DNA of 64,000 nt from JACVRW01 sp963746825 (GCA_963746825.1 CAVVCU010000007.1:186001-250000); one strand, 5' to 3'. Counted from the stretch's first letter, positions 7,890-16,159 are shown. Notes: generated from the letters alone by a model not told the origin. Made by a program: numbers and translations.

Positions 7890-9617
7890 ATGAAGGCGCT
7901 CGAGCGCCGGGGCCTATCGAGAGTCGATGTGGCCCTCGGCGCCGTACTGACCCTGTTCGGCATCGGGCTCACGCTCGGGGGCCCGGGCTCCGGTGGATGG
8001 ATCGCCACGCTCGTGGTCGGAGCCGCGACCCTGCCCGTGATCTGGCGCCGCCAGGCTCCTCTGGCCTGCGCCGCCGCGGTGAGCGCCGGGATGGCCATCA
8101 GCGGCATCCCGACCTTCGACCAGACCCGCTGCGGAGCGGCGATCCCGGCCGCGCTGTTCATCCTCTTCGCGCTGGCCACGCGCACCGAGTGGCGCGCCGC
8201 GGTGGGCGGGCTGGCGCTGGTGGTCGCCGGCGTGGTCTTCCTGTCCTTCACCGACGCCAGCATCGATCCCGCCGCGCTCTCCTTCCTGCTTCCGCTCTGT
8301 GCGGGCGTGTGGGTGGCGGGACGCGTGGTCCGCGAGCGCGACCGCCTCGCCGCCGAGCTCACGCGGCGCACCGTCGAGCTCGAGCAACGCCGCGAGCAGA
8401 CCGCTCAGCTGGCCGTGGAGGTGGAGCGCGCCCGGATGGCGGCCAGTCTCGGGGACGAGTCGCGGCAGGGCGTGCAGGAGATCCTCGACCTGACCGCGAG
8501 CACAGAGCCGGCCGTGGAGGTCTTCTCGCGCATCGAGACCGGCGGGCGCGACGTGCTCAACGACATGCGCGACGTGCTGGGAGTGCTGCGCAGCGACGAA
8601 CGCCTGGTGCGCTCGGCCGCACCGCAGGCCCCGGTCCGCGATCAGCCCTCACCTTCGGCCGCGCCTCGGCTGACGCCCGGCCGCCTGGCCGTGGGAGGCG
8701 CGGCGCTGGTGGCCGCGGCGGCGCTCCTGAGCGAGGCGCTCGGCGTGGGCGAGCTCCCGTCCGCGGTGCTGCTCGCGGTGATCGCGGCCAGCTACGGGTG
8801 TGGCGCCTACGCGAGCCGGTGGGTCGCGGCCGGCGCCGTGGGGGCGCTGCTCGTCTGCCTGGTGACGATCGAGGGCTCCTCCCTGGTGCCGCTGACCTTC
8901 TCGACCGTCGGTCCGCTCCTCGTGGGGATGGTGGTGAAGTCGCGCCGGGAGCTCGTGGCGGCGCTCGCAGGGCGCTCTCGAGAGCTCGAGGCCGAGGAGG
9001 CCGCCTTCGCCCGGCTGGCCGTCCGGCGCGAGCGAGCGAAGGTGGCCCGCGACCTGCACGACGTGATCGCCCACAGCCTCGCCGTCGTGGTGGTCCAGGC
9101 CGGCGCCGGCCGGGTGGCGGGGCGCGACGACGAGCGCCAGCGCCTCGCCGATATCCGCGCCGCCGCGCTGGAGGCGCTCGACGGGATGGCGCGCCTCGGC
9201 GAGGTGTTCCGCTCCGAGGACCGGCTCGAGAACATGATCGACCGAGCCCGAGCCGCAGGGCTGCGCGTGAACGTCCGTGCCCTGCGCGACGAGCGTCGTG
9301 CTCGATCCCGAGATCGAGGAGGTCGGCTTCCGCGTCGTTCAAGAGGGCCTGACCAACGCGCTCAAGCACGCCCCGGGCGCCGAGGTCGACGTGGGCCTGC
9401 TCGTGCGCGACGAGGTGCTGGTGGTCGAGGTCTTCGACCGGGGCGCCGGGCGCCGGTGACCCTCGACGGCGCGGGCGCCGGCCTCGGCCTGCAGGGCCTG
9501 AGGGAACGCGTCGCGGACGCCGGCGGGCGGATCGACGCCGGGCCCCGCCAGGGCGGGGGATGGCAGATGAGCGCCGAGCTACCCCTCAGCCCGCGGCGCC
9601 TAGCCCTGGCGGGGTAG
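7890..9617 (+). CDS. Sensor histidine kinase with duplicated TM/DHp module (two frame breaks)
   Basis: This is a DesK/NarX-type (HisKA_3) sensor kinase. Residues 1-150 hold about five membrane helices. Residues 150-240 form a helix whose sequence (VERARMAASLGDESRQGVQEIL ... DVLNDMRDVLGVLRSDE) looks like a DHp domain with the phosphoacceptor His replaced by Gly188. A second membrane block (about 265-350) and a true DHp (ERAKVARDLHDVIAHS, H390) follow. The ATPase domain is split by frame changes near 9265-9300 and near 9440-9455: the N-box (VVQEGLTNALKHA) is in a second frame, the G-box (GAGLGLQGLRERV) back in the first. The two shifts cancel, so indel errors are likely. Its partner is the divergent response regulator at 7827. 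Confidence 0.8.
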   Translation: MKALERRGLSRVDVALGAVLTLFGIGLTLGGPGSGGWIATLVVGAATLPVIWRRQAPLACAAAVSAGMAISGIPTFDQTRCGAAIPAALFILFALATRTEWRAAVGGLALVVAGVVFLSFTDASIDPAALSFLLPLCAGVWVAGRVVRERDRLAAELTRRTVELEQRREQTAQLAVEVERARMAASLGDESRQGVQEILDLTASTEPAVEVFSRIETGGRDVLNDMRDVLGVLRSDERLVRSAAPQAPVRDQPSPSAAPRLTPGRLAVGGAALVAAAALLSEALGVGELPSAVLLAVIAASYGCGAYASRWVAAGAVGALLVCLVTIEGSSLVPLTFSTVGPLLVGMVVKSRRELVAALAGRSRELEAEEAAFARLAVRRERAKVARDLHDVIAHSLAVVVVQAGAGRVAGRDDERQRLADIRAAALEALDGMARLGEVFRSEDRLENMIDRARAAGLRVNVRALRDERRARSRDRGGRLPRRSRGPDQRAQARPGRRGRRGPARARRGAGGRGLRPGRRAPVTLDGAGAGLGLQGLRERVADAGGRIDAGPRQGGGWQMSAELPLSPRRLALAG

Positions 9618-9628
9618 TCGCAGACACT

Positions 9629-9637
9629 CCCTGAGGG
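9629..9637. promoter_or_regulatory. Second candidate response-regulator operator, CCCT-G-AGGG
   Basis: The palindrome matches the one at 7844 except at its centre. It ends 39 nt before the ATG of the membrane protein at 9676, almost the same distance as the first site from the kinase start. This makes the membrane protein a candidate output of the two-component system. Confidence 0.45.
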
Positions 9638-9675
9638 GGACGACGGGAGCCCGGCGCACCGGCAAGCTCGGAGGC

Positions 9676-9960
9676 ATGGAACTCATAGCTGCCGTTCTCC
9701 TCGCCGGACCCCTGGGCTACTTCGCGAAATCGCGCAAGCAGGGGCTGATCCTCTACCTGCTGTTGTGGGCCGTCATCTTCCCCATCCAGACGATCGTCGT
9801 GTTCAACGACACCGCGTCGAGCGGGGACGATTGGCTCTACTGGGTGTTCAACGCCCTCATCCTGGCCGGCGGCATCGGGCTCAACCGGCTCGGCGCCTGG
9901 CTCAGCGAGCGCCGGGCGCGCCCGTTGCCCACAGCTGCTCATCCTCCCAGTGGCCGATGA
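9676..9960 (+). CDS. Small integral membrane protein
   Basis: The 94-residue product has two or three hydrophobic helices: ELIAAVLLAGPLGYF, GLILYLLLWAVIFPIQTIVVF and YWVFNALILAGGIGLNRLG. An acidic/Ser loop lies between them and the tail is Arg-rich and presumably cytoplasmic. An AGGC-type ribosome-binding region (CGGAGGC) precedes ATG 9676. The last 59 bases overlap the convergent SIS gene. It follows the histidine kinase gene, has the same candidate operator upstream and may be its target. The family is not recognised. Confidence 0.7.
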   Translation: MELIAAVLLAGPLGYFAKSRKQGLILYLLLWAVIFPIQTIVVFNDTASSGDDWLYWVFNALILAGGIGLNRLGAWLSERRARPLPTAAHPPSGR

Positions 9961-10870
9961 TCACGGCGTCCGGGTCGTGGCCGCCGGCCTCGGCCCGCCG
10001 CAGCGCGAGCAGCTGCAGGCGCGCGGTCAGGGGGATCTGGGCCATCAGCTCGTCCTCGGGCTGGGCCTGATCGAGCTCACGGGTCTCGAGGCCCTCGGCG
10101 CGGGCGGCGTTGGCGAGGCGGCCCAGGAAGTCGTCGCCGTCGCGTCCGCTGCCCAGCACGATCAGCGCGTCGTCCGCGCCGAGCGGCACCGCGGAGCCGT
10201 GGAGAAGGAACTCGGCGTCGTAGCCCTCGGCGGCCAGGCGAGAGGCCTCGCGCAGCTTGAGGGCGCCCTCGCGGGCCGTGACCGCGCCGGGGCCGGAGCC
10301 GGTGAGCACCAGCAGGCGGGCGGGCTCGGGCAGGTCGTCGACGCCGGGCTCCTCGATGGCCGCCTCGGTGGCGTCGGCCGCGGCCATCAGCGCATCGGGG
10401 CCGAGCCCCTCGGCGCCGAGCTCACCGGCGATCAGGGCCAGCACCGCGAGCGCGGAGGTATACGAGCGGGTGTAGGTGTGAGAGCCCTCCTTGGCGCCCG
10501 TCTCGATCGCCTCGGGCCAGCCGACCCCGTCGGCGGTGATGGAAAGGGTCTCCGCCCCTAGGTCGAGCGCGCGCCGGCGGGAGGCCTGCGCGTAAGCCGT
10601 CTCGCCCGTGTGGGTGATCACCACCACCGCGTCGCCGGCACGCAGGGAAGCCCAGCGCGCGAAGTCCATCGAGGAGGCAAAGCGGGCGTCGATCCCCGCG
10701 CGGGCGAACATCGCCGCACCGAGCTCGGCGGCGTGCAGGCTCGTGCCCGTGCCCACCAGCCACAGGCGTTCGCCGGCGCCCAGGCGCTTGGCGTGATCGG
10801 GAATCTTCAGGCCGGCCAGCCGGCGCAGTTCCTCGGGCTGGTCGCGGATAGCGCGTTCAAGCTCGGTCAT
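9902..10870 (-). CDS. SIS-domain sugar-phosphate isomerase-like protein
   Basis: The product has 322 residues with two SIS (sugar isomerase) domains resembling the C-terminal isomerase half of GlmS/AgaS/FrlB proteins. The first domain shows RLWLVGTGTSLHAAELGA and VVVITHTGETAYA. The second shows RLLVLTGSGPGAVTAREGALKLREAS and LLHGSAVPLG. There is no glutaminase domain, so it may act as a deaminase/deglycase or isomerase on a phosphosugar; the substrate is unknown. The start is set at ATG 10870 because TATCGT lies 6 nt upstream (leaderless pattern). A longer frame from 10915 would overlap the divergent gene at 10896. Confidence 0.82.
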   Translation of the reverse strand: MTELERAIRDQPEELRRLAGLKIPDHAKRLGAGERLWLVGTGTSLHAAELGAAMFARAGIDARFASSMDFARWASLRAGDAVVVITHTGETAYAQASRRRALDLGAETLSITADGVGWPEAIETGAKEGSHTYTRSYTSALAVLALIAGELGAEGLGPDALMAAADATEAAIEEPGVDDLPEPARLLVLTGSGPGAVTAREGALKLREASRLAAEGYDAEFLLHGSAVPLGADDALIVLGSGRDGDDFLGRLANAARAEGLETRELDQAQPEDELMAQIPLTARLQLLALRRAEAGGHDPDAVIIGHWEDEQLWATGAPGAR

Positions 10871-10895
10871 CGCACGACGATAACCCGGAGCGGGC

Positions 10896-11762
10896 ATGCA
10901 ACGAGCACTCGTCACCTTCGCCGCACTGCTGCTGCTCGCGGTCAGCGCGCCCGCGGCCGCGCGCGCCGCGTGCCCGCCGCCCCAGCCCTACCCGGGCGAC
11001 AGCGCGCCGAAGACGAGCCTGGCCGTGTGGATGGCGGCGGGCGCCGCGGCTCGCGACATACCGCCCGAGCTGCCCGTGATGGCGGCGCTCGTGGAGTCCG
11101 GGCTGGCGAATCTCTCCTACGGCGACGCGGACTCGCTGGGCTTCTTCCAGATGCGCGAGCAGTTTTGGAACAAGGGCGCGTACGCCGGATACCCCGACAA
11201 TCCCGAGCTCCAGCTCGACTGGTTCGTCGACCACGCCCTGCTGGAGCGCACCCGCCGCGTGTCCAAGGGCCTGGGCCTCACCGAGCTCGACTACGGCCAG
11301 TGGATCGCCGACGTGGAGAAGCCGGCCGCGCAGTACCGCGGCCGCTACCAGCCGCGCCTGAGCGAGGCCCGTGCGCTGATCGGCTCCTGCACGGCCGCGG
11401 TCGGCGACCCGCTCGTGGACGCGACGCCGCCCGTGCTGAGCGTGATCGGCTCACGCGCCCGGCGCGTGCTCGAGCGGCGCCGGGTGTCGGTGAAGGTGGA
11501 CTGCGGGACCGAGGACTGCTCGCTCACCGGGCGGGGATTCGTGAAGCTCTACGGGGGCGTCTATCGCATCTCGGCCCGTCCGTTGGAGCTGACGGGCGGT
11601 TCGACGGCGGTGATGCGCTTCCCGCTCGGCTCGCGCGCGGTCCGCGCCGCCGGCCGCGCTCTCTACGGCGGCGCGCCGGTGCGGGTGAAGGTCGCGGTGA
11701 CCGCGACGGACTCGGGCGCCAATACGGTGACCGAGCGCTGGACCGCTCGCCTGTCGGGCTGA
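10896..11762 (+). CDS. Secreted lysozyme-like (SLT) protein, paralogue 1
   Basis: This 288-residue exported protein has a signal peptide (LLLLAVSAPAAARA) cut near Cys26. A transglycosylase-like domain follows, with PPELPVMAALVESGL (predicted catalytic Glu67), then GDADSLGFFQMR, GYPDNPELQLDWF and QYRGRYQPRLSEA. The last ~110 residues look like a beta-rich accessory domain (VSVKVDCGTEDCSLTGRG) ending in SVTAT/ERWTARLSG. The expected role is cleavage of peptidoglycan glycan strands outside the membrane. The next gene is a close paralogue in the same order, so the pair arose by duplication. Assignment to the lysozyme superfamily is by motif only. Confidence 0.75.
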   Translation: MQRALVTFAALLLLAVSAPAAARAACPPPQPYPGDSAPKTSLAVWMAAGAAARDIPPELPVMAALVESGLANLSYGDADSLGFFQMREQFWNKGAYAGYPDNPELQLDWFVDHALLERTRRVSKGLGLTELDYGQWIADVEKPAAQYRGRYQPRLSEARALIGSCTAAVGDPLVDATPPVLSVIGSRARRVLERRRVSVKVDCGTEDCSLTGRGFVKLYGGVYRISARPLELTGGSTAVMRFPLGSRAVRAAGRALYGGAPVRVKVAVTATDSGANTVTERWTARLSG

Positions 11763-11785
11763 CCTGAGGCAGAATCAGGAGCTCC

Positions 11786-12662
11786 GTGCTCCGTTTGGCC
11801 CTGCTCACCGGATTCATCGTCACCGCGCTGCTTGCCCCGGCCACGGCCGGCGCGGTCTGCCCGCCGCCCCTTCCCTACCCCGGCGATGCGGCGGAGAAGC
11901 CCGACATCGCCCAGTGGATGGCCTCCGGCGCCGCCGCGCGCGGCATCCCGCCCGAACTGCCCGTGATGGCCGCTCTGGTGGAATCGAGCCTGACCAACGC
12001 ACGCGATGGAGCAGCTGACACCGCCGGCTACTTCGCCATGCGCGAGGGCATCTGGAACTCGGGCGAGTACGCCGGCTATCCCGATCAGCCGGAGCTGCAG
12101 GTGAAGTGGTTCATCGACCAGGCGACCCTTGAACGCGCGCGGCGCATCGCCGACGGCCTCGGAACGGCAGAAGGGCAATACGGCGAGTGGATCGCCGACG
12201 TGGAACGGCCGGCCGAGCAGTACCGCGGGCGCTACCAGCCACGCCTGGCGGAGGCCCGCGAGCTCATAGGCAGCCTGTGCGCCGACGACCCGACCGCGCC
12301 GCCGCCACCCGCTGATACCACCCCGCCCGCGTTCAGGCTGGACGGAAGGACAACCCAGCGAGCGCTCAAGCGGCGGGCGGTGCTGGTGGAGGCGGCCTGC
12401 GGATCCGAGGCCTGCGCCATCGCGGCGAAGGGCACGGTGCGCACATCCCGCTCGCGCACGTTTCGCATCTCCACGCGTCCGGTCAGCCTGGAGGCAGGAG
12501 AGGAGACCGTTCTGCGCTTTTCCCTCGGCAAGCGCCTGCGCCGGGCGATCCGGCGCGGGCTCGGCAACGGCTTCCCGGTCCGAGCCCGGCTTTCGGTGAC
12601 CGCGGTCGACGCGAGCGGGAACGCGCGCGCCCGCGCGCTTCAGCACGCGGCTGCGTCGCTGA
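11786..12662 (+). CDS. Secreted lysozyme-like (SLT) protein, paralogue 2, with C-terminal frame break
   Basis: It starts at GTG 11786 with a signal peptide (IVTALLAPATAGAV). It repeats the domain order of its neighbour: PPELPVMAALVESSL (Glu66), TAGYFAMREG, GYPDQPELQVKWF, then a beta-rich tail containing CGSEACAI. The open frame runs on without a stop into the ATPase gene. In another frame the end reads ARFSTRLRR and stops at TGA 12660-12662, matching paralogue 1's ERWTARLSG-stop. A one-base indel in the GC run at about 12620-12640 therefore explains the read-through. I treat this gene as separate. A genuine fusion would place an exported domain ahead of a cytoplasmic ATPase, which is implausible. 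Confidence 0.72.
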
Positions 12663-12676
12663 CACAATCGGACCCG

Positions 12677-13606
12677 GTGTCCGATCTCCTGAACAAGCGC
12701 CTGATCGTCGTGACCGGCAAGGGCGGCGTGGGCAAGACCACGGTGGCCGCCGCGCTGGGGCTGGCCGCCGCTCGCGCCGGGAAGCGCACGGTGGTGGCCG
12801 AGGTGTCCGAGCAGGAGCGCCTGTCCAAGCTGTTCGGCCGTCGCGCGCTCGGCCACCGCGAGGGACGGCTCGCCGACGGGTTGCACGGGATCTCCATCGA
12901 TCCGGTCGAGGCCAAGGAGGAGTGGCTGCGCTATCAGCTCAAGTCCTCCGCGCTGGCCGGGCTGCTCGGGGGCAGCCGCATCTTCCAGTACCTGACCGCC
13001 GCCGCGCCGGGGGTCGACGAGCTCGTGACGATCGGCAAGGTCTGGGACCTGGCCCAGCTCGAACGGCGGGTGGGCGGCACGCGGCCGTACGACCTGGCCA
13101 TCGTCGACGCTCCGGCCACCGGACACGGCGTGGCCCTCCTGCGCGCCCCGCGGACCTACGCGCAGATCGCTCGCGTGGGCCCGATCGCCAAGCAGGCGAG
13201 GGGGATCCACAACTTCATCGCCGACCCGGGCACCACCAGCGTGGTCGCGGTGGCGCTGCCCGAGGAGATGCCGGTGAACGAGACGATCGACCTGCGCGCC
13301 AGCCTGAAAGAGGACATGGGCATGGACATCCACACCACCGTCGTCAACGGCATCCTCCCCGACCGCTTCGAGGCCAGGGAGGCGCGGAAGCTGGCCGCCC
13401 TGGACGGCAACCTCTCGGCCCCCGCTCGCCGCGCCGTGGCCACCGCCCTGGCCGAGCACGGGCGAGCTGGCGAGCAGCGCGACGAGGTCGAGCGGCTTCG
13501 CCGAGAGGGCGGGGCGCCGGTGGTGTGCCTCCCCTTCCTCTTCGAGCCCGACCTGGGGCCGGCCGAGGTGGGCGAGCTGTCGCGCCTGTTGGAGCCCGAG
13601 CTGTGA
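12677..13606 (+). CDS. ArsA/GET3-family ATPase, subunit 1 (canonical deviant Walker A)
   Basis: From GTG 12677 the product has 309 residues. It has the deviant Walker A motif VVTGKGGVGKTTVAAALG with the signature Lys, and DLAIVDAPATGHGVALLRAP in the switch II position. The C-terminal part, GAPVVCLPFLFEPDLGPAE, is typical of actinobacterial ArsA-like proteins. It overlaps the next gene by GTGA. The pair resembles the Mycobacterium tuberculosis tandem Rv3679/Rv3680, whose products form an ATPase complex. No arsenite-binding cysteine triad is visible, so arsenic resistance is not expected. The frame is artificially continuous with the upstream lysozyme-like gene. Confidence 0.85.
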   Translation: MSDLLNKRLIVVTGKGGVGKTTVAAALGLAAARAGKRTVVAEVSEQERLSKLFGRRALGHREGRLADGLHGISIDPVEAKEEWLRYQLKSSALAGLLGGSRIFQYLTAAAPGVDELVTIGKVWDLAQLERRVGGTRPYDLAIVDAPATGHGVALLRAPRTYAQIARVGPIAKQARGIHNFIADPGTTSVVAVALPEEMPVNETIDLRASLKEDMGMDIHTTVVNGILPDRFEAREARKLAALDGNLSAPARRAVATALAEHGRAGEQRDEVERLRREGGAPVVCLPFLFEPDLGPAEVGELSRLLEPEL

Positions 13607-14679
13607 TCGAGACCTGGCTCGAGCGCAAGGAGGTCTGCATCTGCGCGGGCTCGGGCGGCGTGGGCAAGACCACCACCTCGGCCGCCATCGCTCTGGGCAT
13701 GGCGGCGCGCGGCAAGAAGGTGGCGGTGCTCACGATCGATCCGGCCCGCCGCCTAGCCAACGCGCTCGGCCTGCCCGAGCTGGGCAACGAGGAGCGCCGG
13801 GTCGATGTCGACGTGCCCGGCGAGCTGTGGGCCATGATGCTCGACGCCAAGCGCACCTTCGACGAGCTGATCGAATGGCACGCGCCCGACGACGCCACCC
13901 GCGACGCCGTGCTCGGCAACCGCATCTACCAGGAGCTCTCGAGCGCGGTGGCCGGTTCCCAGGAGTACATGGCGATGGAGAAGCTGCACGAGCTCCACCA
14001 GGACGGGCGCTACGACCTGCTCGTGCTCGACACGCCACCCACTCGCAACGCGCTCGACTTCCTCGACGCCCCCCAGCGGCTGTCGGCCTTCATCGACTCG
14101 CGCGCGCTGTCGTTCTTCCTCGCGCCGTCTCGCTTCGGGCTGAAGGTGCTGGGACGCGGGACGGGCGTGGTGTTCTCGGTGATGCAGCGCGCCACCGGCG
14201 TCGACCTGCTGAAGGACCTGAGCGACTTCTTCTCGAGCTTCGGTGGCATGACCGAGGGCTTTCGCGAGCGCGCGGAGCGCGTGAACCGGCTGTTGACCGA
14301 CCACCGCAGCGCCTTCGTGCTCGTGACCTCGCCGCGCCGCGACTCGATCGACGAGGCGCGCTTCTTCCACCGCCGCCTCATGGAGCAGGACTTCCCCTTC
14401 GCCGGGGCGGTGGCCAACCGCGTCCACGTGGGCGCCGAGCCCGGGTCCCGGAACGGGGAGCTCGAGAAGCTGGTGGGCGCCGAGCTGGCCGCCAAGGTCG
14501 AGGACGCCGCGCGGGCCGAGGCGGGGCTGGCAGAGCGCGACCGCCAGAACCTCGATCAGCTCAAGCGCAGGCTGGGGCGAAAGCCGCTGATCGAGGTGCC
14601 GCTCCTACCGGGCGACGTGCACGACCTGGACGGCCTGCGCCGCATGGGAGAGCACCTCTTTCAGACCGGCGCCGAGTAG
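13603..14679 (+). CDS. ArsA/GET3-family ATPase, subunit 2 (signature Lys replaced)
   Basis: The 358-residue product begins at GTG 13603 inside the stop of subunit 1, so translation is coupled. The P-loop reads CAGSGGVGKTTTSAA: the intrinsic signature Lys of the KGGVGKT motif is Ser (residue 17), while the second Lys is kept. Further motifs are VLTIDPARRLANALGLP, LLVLDTPPTRNALDFLDAP, FVLVTSPRRDSIDEA and the terminal PLIEVPLLPGDVHDLDGL. The asymmetric P-loops suggest a heterodimer with one regulatory or weak site. The 3' end overlaps the convergent hypothetical gene by 19 bases. Confidence 0.87.
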   Translation: MIETWLERKEVCICAGSGGVGKTTTSAAIALGMAARGKKVAVLTIDPARRLANALGLPELGNEERRVDVDVPGELWAMMLDAKRTFDELIEWHAPDDATRDAVLGNRIYQELSSAVAGSQEYMAMEKLHELHQDGRYDLLVLDTPPTRNALDFLDAPQRLSAFIDSRALSFFLAPSRFGLKVLGRGTGVVFSVMQRATGVDLLKDLSDFFSSFGGMTEGFRERAERVNRLLTDHRSAFVLVTSPRRDSIDEARFFHRRLMEQDFPFAGAVANRVHVGAEPGSRNGELEKLVGAELAAKVEDAARAEAGLAERDRQNLDQLKRRLGRKPLIEVPLLPGDVHDLDGLRRMGEHLFQTGAE

Positions 14680-16142
14680 TCCTCGGGATCGTCGAAGCTC
14701 CATTCGCTCGACGCGGTCACGCCCTCCAGCGGAGGCTCGGGGCTCAGCGGCTCCATCTCGGCGGTGTCGGGATCGTCGGGCTCGGGCTCCGGCTCGGGCT
14801 CCGGCTCGGGCTCCGGCTCGGGCTCGGGCTCCGGCTCGCCGCGCAGGTCGCGCGCCGTGATCTCACCGTGGGGCTCGGCCTCGGCCTCGAGCAGGATGTC
14901 GTCGGCCACGACCTTGAGATCGGCGTCGAGGTAGCCGCAGATCACGTCGCGCAGCAGCGCGCGCAGGTGGGTCTCCACCTCGGCCGCCAGCTCGCGCGGC
15001 TGGGCGGGCGCGAGCGTGAGGCCGCCCCCACCCATGATGAAGCGCTCGAGCGCCATCGCCGCCTCGATGCGGTCCTGCATCTCCTCGCGCGCGCCCTCCT
15101 CCGCGCAGAGCGCCGCGATCCGCCGCGCCAGGGTCGCCGGCTCTGGGTCGTCCGTGGCGGCCAGGAGCGCCCGGACGGCCAGCAGGTGATCCGACAGCGC
15201 CTCGTCCTCGCGCATGCGCTCGCAGCCCATCTCGAAGCGCCGCAGGGCCCAGGCCACGGTCTGCGGCGAATCGGACACGTCCAGGGCGGAGAAGAAGTCC
15301 TGAAAGGCCTCGACCTCGCCCTCGGGAAGCACCCACGTAGACGCGTCCGCGCCGAGCAGGCCGTGTCCCACCGGCACGGGCAGCCACTCGCCCTCGTCGC
15401 GGCGCTGCCAGGCCGGCCCGCCGAGGCTCACGAAGCCCGGGGCCCACAGCCGAAAAGCGGTCACGATCCCCGCGAAGCGCTCGCCCGCCTCCAGAGCCGA
15501 GATGCCCTCCCCGGCCGGGGCGTCTCGCTCGAGCACGCACAGCACCGCGGCCTCGCTGCCGTCCTCGGCCCAGACGGCCCGCGGCGGAGCGTCGGCGAGC
15601 TCGCCGCGCACCACCGCCAGCCCACCGCCGAGATCGATGCGGTCGGCCTCGATCGCCGCGCCGTGCAGCGGAGCCACCACGCGCACGCTGACCGTGTCGC
15701 GGTAGAGCGTCCCTTCCACCTCTCCGTAGACCCGCTCGAAGCGCTCCTCGGGAAACCCGAAGCTGGTGGCGTCCTCGTAGAGGCGGACGAGCATGGCCTG
15801 CAGCGCGGGCTCGGCCTGTTCGCCCCGCAGTCCGTTCACGCGCAGCCACAGGGCCGCGCCGGCGCCCAGCTCGTCCGCGGCGCGCTCGCAGGCCGGAAGC
15901 TCGCGCAGCAGCGGCCAGCGCTCGCTGATGTAGCCCTCGATGCGGGGCTTGTAGCGGTAGAGCGCCGGGCCTCGTCCGGCGCCCTCGTCGAGCACGTCGA
16001 ACTCGATCTCCGCGCCCGCGCGCAGCGCCTCGGTGAGCAGCGCTGCGGACTCGAGCGCGAAGTCTCTGAGCGCATCGTGGAGCATGCGGTTGCGCATAGG
16101 GGGCGGGTTCGCGCCCGCCGGTCCTGATCCTCTATCCGTCAT
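14661..16142 (-). CDS. Hypothetical protein with Glu-Pro repeat tail
   Basis: The 493-residue product matches no family I recognise. The first ~420 residues look like a soluble globular alpha/beta protein: FALESAALLTEALRAGAEIEFDVL, GYISERWPLLRELPACERAADEL, SVRVVAPLHGAAIEADRI. A Glu-Pro dipeptide run of about 20 residues follows, then an acidic tail. There is no signal peptide or membrane segment. The start may be 16142 or the internal ATG at 16097 (MRNRMLHDAL). The 5' end nearly abuts the divergent phytoene synthase gene (17 bp), and the 3' end overlaps the ArsA-like gene. It is probably real, because codon bias and composition are continuous over the full length. Confidence 0.7.
   Translation of the reverse strand: MTDRGSGPAGANPPPMRNRMLHDALRDFALESAALLTEALRAGAEIEFDVLDEGAGRGPALYRYKPRIEGYISERWPLLRELPACERAADELGAGAALWLRVNGLRGEQAEPALQAMLVRLYEDATSFGFPEERFERVYGEVEGTLYRDTVSVRVVAPLHGAAIEADRIDLGGGLAVVRGELADAPPRAVWAEDGSEAAVLCVLERDAPAGEGISALEAGERFAGIVTAFRLWAPGFVSLGGPAWQRRDEGEWLPVPVGHGLLGADASTWVLPEGEVEAFQDFFSALDVSDSPQTVAWALRRFEMGCERMREDEALSDHLLAVRALLAATDDPEPATLARRIAALCAEEGAREEMQDRIEAAMALERFIMGGGGLTLAPAQPRELAAEVETHLRALLRDVICGYLDADLKVVADDILLEAEAEPHGEITARDLRGEPEPEPEPEPEPEPEPEPEPDDPDTAEMEPLSPEPPLEGVTASSEWSFDDPEDYSAPV
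14779..14838. repeat. 12-bp tandem repeat encoding the Glu-Pro run
   Basis: About five near-perfect copies of GGCTCGGGCTCC occur in tandem. On the minus strand they encode Glu-Pro dipeptides near the end of the hypothetical protein. The near-identity at DNA level suggests recent slippage expansion and a site likely to vary in length between strains. Confidence 0.85.
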
Positions 16143-16159
16143 CCTGGCGTAGAACCCAT

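Noticed and set aside
12677..14679. Arsenic resistance ATPases (ArsA)
   Set aside because: No arsenite-binding Cys triad, arsB, arsR or arsC is present. The pair resembles the actinobacterial Rv3679/Rv3680-type proteins.
14779..14838. Possible CRISPR or satellite array
   Set aside because: The 12-bp units are contiguous without spacers, lie in frame within a coding gene and encode Glu-Pro.
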